DNA of 64,000 bases from Rotaria macrura. Its lineage: Eukaryota; Rotifera; Eurotatoria; Philodinida; Philodinidae. The DNA is taken from contig OENT01000011.1 in assembly GCA_900239685.1 (NCBI GenBank), positions 186,001 to 250,000 of the forward strand, in the 5' to 3' direction. A program made the position numbers and the translations under genes. The notes beneath the pieces are model-generated. The model was not told the DNA's origin and did not search any database. It worked only from the letters and a program-made list of their open reading frames with translations. Positions within the stretch are counted from its first letter, which is position 1. Each line of letters opens with the position of its first letter. Shown here piece by piece: positions 11,333 to 22,400 of this stretch.

Positions 11333-13344
11333 TTGGGTTTCTTGAAATAGATGATAATGAAAAAAACAGACAAATAAATAAATACGAACGAGGAGTTACA
11401 TGGACAAAAATAAAATGTTATTACAAAATTTGTCAAGACGATGATGATGAACTTTTGATGATGTTACTTTTTATTTAGGTAGAATGATAGCTTTTTAATT
11501 TTCAAATGAAAATTGCACACACCATGTAATAGTGATGGAATAGATGGCATTAGTTCACGATACATCTGTTATCAAGACATAAATATAATAAATTCGATGG
11601 AAAACCTAGTCTGCCTTATCCCTATGATTTTTCCGAATGAATGTATAGATAAATGCATCTGATCGAAGATTTATATGACATTAGTCAAACTACACAAGAT
11701 TCATCCAGTAGTTTTTTTCTACTACGAAAACTCGTTAGTTTGAAAGCATACAAGAACCCTTCGTTATGATACTAACGGTACATTTACCTCTTTTGATGAT
11801 AAATCATTGTTCGCTTCATATTTTCAAGTATCCTATCAACATTTTGTCCATGAGTCTTGATCAGAAATGATTTCTCAACTTGACATAATGGTACTTTTCA
11901 CAGACAGGTTTCACTGATGATATTGGAGAGAAAAGTTTTATCTGACGTTGCTAGTTAAAAGAATGTCGAAATTTGAGTTTCTGAACACATCACACTAGTC
12001 TTCCAAGCATCCTTAGAAATTCGATGATTTACTTCTTTGTAAATTTTACTAAAGTCTACTTCTCAAAATAGCGGCTACATATTATCCCAAACAGGAATGA
12101 ATGTTGTCCTTGTATTCATTGATGATTAGATCAAAGTTTTTTTTCATAAATATAGATATACACGAATGGAATATTTTTCCGGTTTCCTGAAGCTGAGTGG
12201 AAGAATCTTACTGTTCACTTTATCATTTCGCCGAATACATAATCTTTAACTCACTATTGAGTTTGTGTTTACCTCTTGCTAACGTTACTTCTTGTTCAAG
12301 AATCTACGTTATAAATATTACTGGAAGTTGTCTGTAGTACATTTTCTTAGATTTATAGCTGATCAAATTTTTCTCGAAAACTCATCAATGTTGCATGAGA
12401 GTAATAACTCTAAATCAAGATACGCGATACTATTCAGCTTGAACTCGGATAACTCCACAACTGTAAACAGCTATACACTTCAAAAACCTCAGGTGAATTA
12501 AAATTTCGAATTATAATGATTGAATATTTTCAAGTTGTATAATAATGATAATAATAATTTATGAAGAAAATCATGTGATTAATCACTAGACATGCATCAA
12601 AGTCACGTGGTCATGTTTGAATACTGGTGTACTGTTGAATAAACTTATCTATGTATGCAATACATCGATAGATTCTAATACACATACGGCAAAAGAAACA
12701 CCTACAAGACTATACATCAAATGTACCTTTACATCTAATGAAATAAATAGATGAAAATCTTAATAAATTATGTTATGTTTAGATACTCGAATTCGAGTAC
12801 TTTAATAATTACTCATAGATCATAAGCTTGGTTTAGTCAATCGTTCGAATGATCACGCGTGTCTGTGTGTACAGGTTGAATGGTTTCAGAAATCAAAGTT
12901 GATCGGAATTTTCTGAATTTCAGTCTTAGATACTGATGTTCACATCAATATTATTCGAACGTTAGCTGAGAAGATTCGATGTTTTATTCTTTCGTGTGAG
13001 TTTGAATTTGAAAACTATATAATTTCTGATCAAATCCAACATTTCATCATTTTCTTCAGGATAACTGTTGTACTAAATGTCGAACGGAAAAATGTTGAAA
13101 AACAAATATTGAATCATGGTTGATTTTCTCATACTTCTACTAGTCTCGATTTTAAACTAGTAAGTCAAGGGCGATGAGTAATACTTGATGTAAATGAAAT
13201 AAAACATGTGAGCGAAGAAACATTATATCAGTAAAATTCTATTATCATGATTGAAAGTGTTGTATCTTCAACAGATGTAACTCAAGTGAAATCTCCAACT
13301 AACTATTTCATTTATGAATCGGTCGTTCATAAAATCTTGACAAG
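11333..13344. other. intergenic, no gene seen
   Basis: About 2 kb of AT-rich DNA upstream of the RMP24/XPA unit. One 69-codon open frame near 12292-12501 has no motif, splice context or biased composition. The promoter of the leftward unit must lie at its left end but shows no recognisable element. Confidence 0.45.
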
Positions 13345-13548
13345 AAGAATATCCTTTTGGTCATATGTATATTCAATGCCCTATAGATAAATTTGGTGAA
13401 CGATATTATAATCGTGCTATAAATGCTATGGCATACTTAGATGAATTATCATGTATAGGTGCTAAATGGAAAAAAAATGACGCATTGTCTAATAAAACAT
13501 GTCCTTCATTAATCAAAAATCTCGAAACACTAACCTGCCATTTTTTAT
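13345..13548 (+). pseudogene. orphan exon-like segment, unidentified
   Basis: An open segment bounded by an acceptor-like ACAAG before 13345 and a strong donor (GTAAGT) after 13548. It encodes about 68 residues of non-repetitive sequence including YPFGHMYIQCPIDKFGERYY and NRAINAMAYLDELSCIGAKW. Composition looks like protein rather than random AT-rich DNA, yet no partner exon was found on either side: continuation past the next acceptor (near 13618) soon stops. I do not recognise the family. A shorter, decayed copy of its middle (ATAAATGCTATGGCAT core) lies at 29883-29950, so it is probably an orphan exon from a repeated host family. It could instead be part of a gene too diverged to follow. 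Confidence 0.3.
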
Positions 13549-14774
13549 GTAAGTATTCTTTTCGACATTTTCCCTTTTGACATTTGGACGGCCAACCTTC
13601 CGTTTTTATGTTTTCAGACTGCGTTTTTATTTTCAATATATTGTTTGTCTTCTTTTTTTTTGCTCCTAACGCATATAATGCAACATTCAGAACAATCTTC
13701 TACTATTTCACTAAATAACATTGTATATGGATCGATGAAATCGGGTGTACGTTGTTTATATTATTATTCTGTTGTTAATCGATTTTAGATGTAGTCAATA
13801 TCTGAAAAGCATAACGTAAGACTAAGAATTTGGGCATGTTTCATGTTAAAATTATTGATTTATCTGTTCTCGAATAGATTGGTTTTATCACAACAATAAA
13901 AAGTCATGTCGATCTTTCGAGCAAAACATATATCTATTAATATCACCACTATTTTAGATTGACTTTCTGTGTTGCGCTTCTCATTACATGGTTAATAGGG
14001 AAATATATTACATACTTCTACTTTGTGACAAGCAGTCATTTATATCTATATGCATCTTCCTTGCAAATATGATTGGACTCATTTTCTGATTTCGATTGAT
14101 TTTCCAGCAACATGGTCTAGACTTGCTCGTTGCCATCTAATGCTATTGAAAATCATCAGTGAATATTTGCAACCGTGATCATAGTTTAGAGCATCGGACT
14201 GGAAAAGGATTTTTTTAGAACCAAGAATTTTTCTATCGAACAATTTTTAGCGTTGATCATTCTAGTTTTTATTTATCAGACACTTCAAGGCGATCAAGAC
14301 CTAGAAAAGGTATAGAATTCTTCAGGCAGACACATACATTTCACCTGGTAAACGCACAACTACTAAATAAAACAGACGTATATACGCGTTTTATTTTTCG
14401 TAGTCAAAGTTTTCTTCGTTTCTTTGCTGATCGTCAGTGAGACAAGTAACAAAATGACGTAGTAGAACGATATGACGCTTTACTTGTCTCCGTTAGTTTC
14501 AATATCAATTGATGGAGAGAAGAGAGACGCAAGAAAAAAAAATAACTCATGTGAATCACTTTACATCAAACATATGTACTCATATGTCCGAAGAAGCCAA
14601 TTTATTTGACAAAAAGTGAAGAGAGAAAAAACGACACAAAATGAAGAAATGTATCTACTAAAAATTTGAATTTGAATGACAGTTTTGTCTATCGGTTAAT
14701 ATCCAGTGACAGTTACGGTTCATTGATTACCTGCATCATAAAAATAATCGTACAGTACAATTCTGAGGCCCATA
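13549..14774. other. intergenic, no gene seen
   Basis: AT-rich DNA with no supportable gene. A short inverted word pair around GAGACAAGTAA / TTACTTGTCTC near 14430-14490 could form a hairpin, but the element boundary is unclear. Confidence 0.4.
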
Positions 14775-15245
14775 CGAAGCAGACAAAATGTTTTTCAAAA
14801 ACGCGTTCAAGCATCCAAAAAAGGACAGAAAACCAAGAACAAGTGGACGCGTTTGGATGATAATCGAGGTTCCCGATTGTGAGTGAAAAACGCTCATTTT
14901 TCTACATTCTTCTGACTTTAATCGCGTTTTCAGTCAAGAAACGCGTGTACATACATAAAAAAAGAAGAAAAAGTGGTTGTTTATTGCATAGCCGTTATCA
15001 ATGACGGGATCATAATACGAATTCTTAAGTATTAAATAGGCGACCACTTTTTCTTCTTTTTTTTAATGTATTTACACGCGTTTCTTGACTGAAAGCGCGA
15101 TTAAAGTTAGAAGAATGTGGGAAAATGAGCGTTTTTCACTCACAATCGGGAACCTCGATTATCATCCAAACACGTCCACTTATTCTCGGTTTTCCGCTCT
15201 TTTTTCGGTGCTTAAATGGATTTTTGAAAAAAATTCAGCCCCTTT
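14775..15245. repeat. long inverted repeat (foldback/MITE-like element)
   Basis: Two arms of about 210 bp in opposite orientation, roughly 14775-14987 and 15036-15245, around a loop of about 50 bp. Shared arm words include GGATGATAATCGAGGTTCCC, GAGTGAAAAACGCTCATTTT and CAGTCAAGAAACGCGTGTA. Arms differ at roughly one base in ten, with more change toward the outer ends, so it is not recent. No open frame or clear target-site duplication was found, and the superfamily cannot be named. It ends about 320 bp upstream of the metal-transporter start codon. Confidence 0.8.
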
Positions 15246-15562
15246 GGATACACAACAATCATTAGGGAAGACAACGTAAAACATATTAAAGACGAAGGCA
15301 CATCTGCTATATTTCTCATGTGAAAAAATTTGACAATAAATCTGACTAAAATCGATTCTTTTTTGATTACCAATCGATTAAAGTGACACGATTGTAGTCC
15401 AAGTTTTCCAGTCACAAAAAACAGCTGTTTCTTATTCTTGAGATTTTTCGGAATCGATTCCAAAAGAAGATCTTAAGAATCAGATATATCTATCTTCGTA
15501 ATTAGATTAATTCTATTTCTTTTCATGTTTGTTTACACAGATAATTCTTTAGTACTAAGACG

Positions 15563-18500
15563 ATGGATCAATCTGAAGTCGATGAAACGCGACTCATCAT
15601 CGATGTTGAATCGAAGCAACTTCCACTCAACAGTCCAATTGATTCAAATGAATCTTGTCTTTTGTTCCATCATGGTGCTCGAGGATCAGTACCAATCAAC
15701 TACAATGATAGTAACTCCACGAAACTAGATGAATCAGACGAAACATTGCTGCTTAGATCTTCAACTCAATATGGATACTTAGAACATATTCAATCGTACA
15801 AACCCTTTTGTACTCCAGACGACATATCACTTCCGGAAAAAGTCAGGTAATCATAAACTACTTAAAAGTAAGGATTTGAACAGGAATTATTAGATGAAAA
15901 GAATCAATTGTGTCTATTGTGAAAATTGTAAGTTTAGAAATAAATGACAAAAACATAGGAGGAGCTTTTCACTTCCACCAATCACTCGAATAAAATCTTG
16001 TCCGAAAAGTAGATCTAACTTGAGGAAATGGATGACCGAAAGGTTTGCTTATACATCAACGAGATTCTCATCATCCAATTTAGCAAGATTTATTGGATGT
16101 TCTTTGTTTCTATTCGTCAAATTATTCTCATTTACATATAGGCAGTTCTATGCGGATCAACTGAAATTTATCAAATCGATCGAAGCTATCCTCTTGCCGA
16201 AGACTTTTGGAGAAGAAATCGACCCATCGGATCGTCAGAAACAACAAGAACGCAAGAGTGAAATATTGAGCATGATGACTCTGATCACTAATATTGTATG
16301 TGTTATAGTGCTTATATCGTTTCATAATAACCATCTCTCTGTCTCTCTTTCGTTCTGTGCCGAACGTAAGTTTCTAGCAATAATCAAAACAGCCGCTGCA
16401 ATCATGTCAAAATCGCTCTCAGTAATCTCTACACTTGTGGATAACGCTGTTGATCTTCTGTTTAATGTCATTCTGATTTGGACAGCTCGTAAAATCAAAC
16501 GACGAGATGCCTACAAATACCCCACAGGTGATATATATAATATTAGTTTTGCTCTATTAAGCTCGATTCTATTTGTTTTTCAGGACGAACACGCCTTGAA
16601 CCAGTCACTATTGTTATTCTATCTGTAATTATGTGTTCAGCTAGTATGGAAGTGATTCTTGAGAGTAGTAGAGCTCTAGTTCTAGATATCGATTACTTCA
16701 CTCATCCATACAATTCTTCATCGTGTAGAAAACTACAGAATATTGATATGAGTACGTTGCCCGTTGTCGCCATGGTATTTACTATCGGTGAGTGTAGTAT
16801 GTTTTTTCTAAACATTTATTATGTGTATGAAGTCATGCCTAGTATCTAAAGCCATTCTTTTCCTACTATGTTATCGAATCAACAATCCAACAATGGTCGC
16901 TCTTGCTGAAGACAACAGAAATGATGTCTTATCAAATTCTGTGGCACTTATTTGTGGAGTAATCGGTAATATGAAGTTTTCTGTTAATTAAGGTCCGTGA
17001 CTAAAAGAAACAAAAACAAATTTGATAGATACTCGACCAATGGTTACCAACCAAAATTTCATTTTATCCATATTCTTATTTAAATGGTAGTATCGCAGTA
17101 GAATCTACTTGTTACTTAAAGTTTCGTGAGTATACTTCTATAGAATAGACGCGTTGCAATGGGCTGAACAGAAGTGCAACAATGCAGACATTTTTGTGTA
17201 AAATTTGTATTTATGCTCGAGACTGAGAATATGATCTTGTCAACAAAAACAGTGAAATCATAAAATAACTCTGATTTTACTTCTAGTGAGATTTTCATAA
17301 AGGTTCGTTTTTTATGAAATTTTGTAACATACTGACCACTGTTCATCTTGGATCTCGCATGAATAAATTAAAAAAGAGACATAGTGTCGATTCCTCTTCA
17401 AAATCAAAACCCCTAAAGAAACAGTTTCATAGTAATTAGTTGAGACGTTCAAAAACGTGTAAGTTTCGAAACTTCTATCTCCTAAGCTACTTTTCGAATT
17501 TAATGCCTCATCGAAACTAAACTATGCGTAGAAAAATATAAAAATCGTGAAATATCGAAAAGGGCAACATTTTTCTATTTCCATGTATTTACTTTCGAAA
17601 GTAAATTTTGGTTGCCTTAGTTATCTGCTAACCTACTGAACTGAACCATGTTTGATGTCAAATCTCAGTGAATTAGAATGTCGACTATTTTTTGTTTGAA
17701 AAAAAAATGCTACGTGCTATTGAAATTGACGACAGTTAAAAAGTATTTTTTATCAATCGATAAATACACCATTATAGGTCGTGCCAACTTTAACCTTTGT
17801 GTCTTTTGGATTCCATTCAAATAAATATTTAGAAAATCTAGAATTTAACAGAACTATCAGTCAATTCGTCGAATTTCATTTTTCCAGAATAAAAAAAACA
17901 AAGACAAGCGAGAGGAGCAATGGTCTAATCATTGTTTGACAACTGTTGTCAAATAAAAGAAATAATCAAAGATGCTCTTTGGTGTTTAGGTTCGAATGCT
18001 CTACATCGTAAGATCAAACAAGAAGCGATCATTGTTGATCCAATAGCAGCCATCATTATTTCAATTTATATTATAGTTGTTTGGATTCGGCAAGGCAATA
18101 GTAAGTATTGAATTTGAATCGGAAAAAAAACATCAGCTTTTCCGATTAATATCGGACATTAACTTGTAATAAGTCTTATCACATCTCTTATATTATCGGA
18201 TCATGCGAACTGATGATTATTTTATTAAAATAATCATTGTGTGATTTGTCTTTGTGCAGAACAAGTTCGTCGACTAACGGGTCTTACGGCCGATCCGTTT
18301 TTTCTGCAACGGGTAACGCATGTCGTCTACAATTTTCGTCCTAATCTAGTGACGAAAATCAAAACTGTTCGAGCTGTTCATCATGGTACAAAGTTTTTCG
18401 TCGAAGTTGAAATTATTTTGTCAGGTTCAATGCCACTGGCGATCGCTCATGATATTGGAGAGGAACTTCAAAATCAACTTCATCGAATACCCGATGTTGA

Positions 18501-18567
18501 ACGAGCATTCGTTCATCCTGATTTTGAAGTGACACATGTCTCAGCACTTGAAGATATAGTTGTCTAA
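15563..18567 (+). CDS. cation diffusion facilitator, Mn-type (MTP8-11-like)
   Basis: A membrane exporter of divalent metal, probably Mn2+, driven by proton exchange at an organelle or plasma membrane. Eight exons: 15563-15846, 15959-16042, 16142-16295, 16371-16527, 16584-16787, 16852-16965, 17990-18100 and 18260-18567. They sum to 1416 nt (471 residues) with all phases consistent. The soluble N-terminus is followed by the QFYADQLKFI segment typical of this clade, then TM2 with a DNAVD (DxxxD) metal site, YKYPTGRTRLEP, TM5 with DNRND (DxxxD), and VDPIAAI. The C-terminal cytoplasmic domain carries FFVEVEIIL, AHDIGEELQ and ERAFVHPDFEVTH. Zn-transporting members normally have HxxxD, so DxxxD in both helices points to the Mn-CDF clade of plant MTP8-11. 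Intron 6 is 1 kb, the rest are short. An acceptor (TTTACACAG) ends 21 nt before the ATG. No defect is seen. Confidence 0.92.
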
Positions 18568-18615
18568 TGTTATGGTTTGAACATTGTCATGTCACATTTT
18601 AATTGATTTTATTCG

Positions 18616-18621
18616 AATAAA
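18616..18621 (+). terminator. polyadenylation signal of the metal transporter
   Basis: AATAAA 48 nt past the stop codon, at typical distance. The gene converges on the hydrolase gene, leaving only about 310 nt between the two stop codons. No other feature is seen in that gap. Confidence 0.6.
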
Positions 18622-18879
18622 TATGAGCTACAATTAGTAGAATTATGTGAAAAATTTTCCTTGTTTTATTACTTTCTACGATAAATGTGCGCTCTGGAGT
18701 CATGTGTGAAGTAACATTAGAGTATACGTTCGACTGAATTCGTTATTCCCACCTATACCCTCATAGTAAAAGTTCACTCTTATGAATATACAGATTCAAG
18801 AAAATCGTCATTGATAAAATTACTGTTGAAGGATTCAACTTTCATAAGGGAATCTTCGAAATTAGTCCTATTTTCCATT

Positions 18880-20131
18880 TTATCTCAAAATTTTAAGATT
18901 TCCATTGAAATTCAAACCGATTTTGTTTAACATAGATTTGTAACGAGCATCGATAGTGATTTGTTCATCGATGAGCATACGATTAATAACATAAGCAAAT
19001 GAAAAGTTGTTAGCTGGCGCAGCAAAACCGACGCTTCCACCCAATCCTAGAAATAGGACGAAAGGGTCGATTATAAACTACATAACGATGAACAATATTA
19101 CCGCTGTGTCCAAATAAGTTCGATCCTAGTGTAGTAATCATATCATCATACAGTAGAAAACCCATGCCAAACTTAGTAGGAGCCCCAAATGTAAGATCAA
19201 TTTCATTTTCAGGTGTATTCAATTTTATTGCTTGTTTCAGAATTTCTTCATTTATTAATCTTTTATGTTTGCCATGCTTTAAATCGCCAATTAAAGATGC
19301 GTACAGTCGTGCGATTGATCGTGCATTTGTTATTCCATTTGCAGCTGGTACTTCTGCCTGATGTATACGATGATCATTGAATGGAGTCAATGAAGAAATT
19401 TCATTTTCATCAACGATGTCAGCGTTACTTTGTTCAGTTTCGATTGGTGACACTCGATATTCTTGTTCTGACGGTAGACCAATATAAAATTCGATTTCTA
19501 ATGGATCTGCAATTTCATCACGAACGAATTGCCCAAATGTTCTCTTCTTGGGATCAACACGTCGAACTAGTTCACCTGCTAACCAACCATAAGTTAAAGC
19601 ATGATAACCATGAGCTGTACCAGGAGGCCATTGTGGTTCTCGTTGTTCAAAGGTATGTATCATGGCTGTCCAATTCAAATATTGCCGCAATGGAGAATCA
19701 TCTAATGGTAGTCCGGCTCGATGAGATAAAATATCCGCCACTGTTGTATTCTCTTTTCCATTATGTCCGTATTCTGGCCAATATTGTGTAACCTTTGCTG
19801 AATAATCTAGTAATCCTCGTTGTACACAGAGGGCAACAGCTACCGCAACTAGACCTTTTGATGTTGAAAATACATATTGCAAAGTGTCCCGATCATAGGG
19901 TTTTGTTCGATAGTGATCGAACCATCCGCCATATAAATCGACAACTAGTTGACCTTGATAGTAAATAGCCATCGATGCTCCTAAATCTCGTTCTTGTACA
20001 AAATTCTCCTTGAATAGATCTCGAACATATTCCCATCCAGCAGCACTTGTTCCATGGATGTTAAAATCAGAACTATTTGAACTACTTACTTGCGAAGTAA
20101 TTAAAACGACAATCCAAATAGAAGAATACAT
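18880..20131 (-). CDS. secreted beta-lactamase-fold serine hydrolase
   Basis: A penicillin-binding-protein/class C beta-lactamase-like esterase or peptidase (LACTB/EstB relatives). Two exons, 19102-20131 and 18880-19046, joined in phase: 398 residues. An N-terminal hydrophobic segment (residues 1-16) ending in a Ser-rich stretch looks like a signal peptide, so it is likely secreted. The catalytic S-x-x-K is S89-T-S-K92 (FSTSKG). The second motif is Y181 in HALTYGWLAGEL, in place of the beta-lactamase Y-A-N. The third active-site region spans the intron as GHSGLGGSVGFA. DILSHRAGLP and PPGTAHGYH are further family landmarks. The motif set is that of the EstB-like group rather than true antibiotic-degrading enzymes, so substrate is unknown. 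It is tail to tail with the metal transporter. Similar genes occur in nematodes and bacteria; transfer is possible but cannot be judged here. Confidence 0.9.
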
Positions 20132-21392
20132 GATACGTAGAACACGTTCCGATCTGGATAAGATGCAAATGAGTGTGTGAATTAAAACAATGAAAGATCA
20201 ACTATCCAATTGTTTAAATGTCAAGTTTCGAACCTGTCTAATCCACGATCCGCAAGTCTGATACGTGATATATACGTGATGACATTCTTAAGTCTTCATT
20301 CTTTTAGATAGTTGCCTGAAGTTCAGTGTATATAATCGAAGATATATGCTACATGATTGTGATGATACGTACTATAAAAGATTTTGCCATAACAATTGTA
20401 TTTCTTTTGTATGTTTGCGTTGAATAGTGATGCCAATATTTTGCTACTGTTATGATTGACTGAGAGAGGAAACAGAAAATATGAAGACTTCCAACTTGCT
20501 ATCACAGCGATACAAGGATTATATTGTAAAATTTGAAATAGATATACTGACTCGGGTTCAAAGAACTGTAAATAACAACGATCAATATCGATGTTGTGAA
20601 TTTTTCGGAATACACTTCATCTATTCGAAAATATAATGCTGAATCAACTCAAATTGATAGTATTGAAACAAAACAAAATGTAATTGTACTATGTGAACAA
20701 TTTGCAATGGGATCTATCTAGCTTATTCAATGATAGATGCATAGTCAAACGTTTGTTAAATTTGCGTTCAATGATCCGATAGTCGAGATTCAAGGGTGAT
20801 CTTATTGATTCTTTGATATGTTTTTGAATTTCTACTACTTGCATAGAAAGTTTTTCCTTAAGATATATTCTACGTATCTTCCATTCTTTATGAGAATATA
20901 CGTATAAGGTGGTTCATGTAATCTGAACACCTCTATCTGTTAGACAATTCATATCTTCAACTTAAGTTGTAACGGCGATAGCTCTTAGATTGAATTGCAA
21001 AATAATTGTGAGAATTAAAGAAATTTAACTTAGTTATTTAAATATAGAAATTGGAAGTCATTCTTCTGTATCGTCATGGATGATGAGAAGTATTTCATAA
21101 CCACACACTGAGCATTTAGAATTCTTCTAGTTCTATAATATATGAGGATATGGACCTGTATATGATTGTGCAGCTCACACCTACAATCATTTAATACGAC
21201 ATTGATAAAAATGAATTGTCTGATAATATGTCATCTTTTTTCCCAACAAATAGTCCAGATTAGCGTCGAATGTCTTTTATTTATTGATTAATATGAGAAT
21301 GATAGGGGCATATGCAGAAAGCTAAGATAAACTCTTTTTTTTACAATATAAATCCAATAGTTTTCACGTAAAGACAAATTCCATTTGTTCGA
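20132..21392. other. intergenic, no gene seen
   Basis: AT-rich spacer between two minus-strand genes. It must hold the hydrolase promoter near 20132 and the 3' end of the receptor gene near 21392. No element ends, repeats or coding segments were recognised. Confidence 0.45.
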
Positions 21393-22400
21393 TTAGTTTC
21401 GATGCAAAACATGGTTGTAAAATCGTAGCATTAGCGAGATCAATTCTTTACGAAAATAAGCACTCGTCATTGTGTAAATGTAGAATGAAAATGTCTTGTC
21501 AACAACAACTAATATCATCGTCATATTAAGAATAAGATTTTCAGCCGAACGACGTACGTCATCTTTGACGACTGCTAGTGGAATAAGTGAATAAATTTTC
21601 ATTGCAAAAGCAGGTGAAGAACATATGATGTAAAGCATGACTTGTATAAACAACATGGACAGAATACTCCGATCTTTACTAGATGCATTCGACATAATAA
21701 CGTTAGAACCTTTGACTTTACCTGTCAGAATCGTTGACATAATTTGAATTTTTCGTCCTGAACGAATGTGAATAATTGTACCAATGCCAAATGCTAGCAT
21801 GAATATAGGTGGTCCCATCAATTGGAAGATGAGTAAAAAAGTGGTATCGATAAGACTGCACACTTTATTTCGAGTGTAGCATGGACCAGGTGTATTGACT
21901 TGATTAGCGTCGTAGCAATAAAATATTTGGGAAAATGTGAGAATACCAATGATGCTCATAGTGATGATGATTCGACGAGTGATGCTCATAGAGCTGTAAC
22001 GTCTCCAAGCAGCACTTCGTGATGACGAGAAAAATCTATCCGCACAACACCCAACCATGAACCAACTAGAAAGGCAAACTGATGAATAGAACAGAAAGAA
22101 CTGTAGTTTGCAACCGATCGATGAATTATTGATAATGGTTATACCAAAGCCAAACATTACACGCATGACTAAAAATGAACATAGAGTAACTATGTTTGTG
22201 ACAGAAGCAGCCAATAAGAATGGTATACACGGTGAGATAGTCCATAAAGAACGTTGTAGGAAAAGTATAATGTTGAGTAGGCCACCAATCGTTCCGATTA
22301 CAATAAATGAAATACCAAACGATGAAAGAAGAATGTTTTTTATTGCATTAATTGACAGCGACTCGGCACCCATCTTTATTAAAATTACAAGTAGAAACAA
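21393..22400 (-). CDS. rhodopsin-like 7TM receptor, short single-exon form
   Basis: A plasma-membrane G-protein-coupled receptor of the rhodopsin class. Intronless, 335 residues, with seven hydrophobic spans at about 26-48, 58-80, 98-120, 143-161, 185-210, 246-272 and 287-312. C97 at the top of TM3 can pair with C174 or C181 in extracellular loop 2. The TM3 end is CCADRFF, so D121-R122 of the DRY motif is kept with Phe in place of Tyr. TM7 reads SFYIYTMTSAYFRKEL, the usual FYxYxxxSxxFRxEL ending without a clear NPxxY. There is a short basic tail and essentially no N-terminal ectodomain. A second in-frame ATG at codon 10 could be the true start. Ligand cannot be told; peptide-type receptors of this form are common in rotifers and other lophotrochozoans (inference). 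Confidence 0.85.
   Translation of the reverse strand: MFLLVILIKMGAESLSINAIKNILLSSFGISFIVIGTIGGLLNIILFLQRSLWTISPCIPFLLAASVTNIVTLCSFLVMRVMFGFGITIINNSSIGCKLQFFLFYSSVCLSSWFMVGCCADRFFSSSRSAAWRRYSSMSITRRIIITMSIIGILTFSQIFYCYDANQVNTPGPCYTRNKVCSLIDTTFLLIFQLMGPPIFMLAFGIGTIIHIRSGRKIQIMSTILTGKVKGSNVIMSNASSKDRSILSMLFIQVMLYIICSSPAFAMKIYSLIPLAVVKDDVRRSAENLILNMTMILVVVDKTFSFYIYTMTSAYFRKELISLMLRFYNHVLHRN

Noticed and set aside
14165-14215. tRNA-like A-box region (TAGAGCATCGGACTGG)
   Set aside because: No matching T-arm, acceptor stem or terminator at the right distance.
19381-19791. 136-codon plus-strand open frame
   Set aside because: Antisense shadow of the serine hydrolase exon, which has clear catalytic motifs on the other strand.
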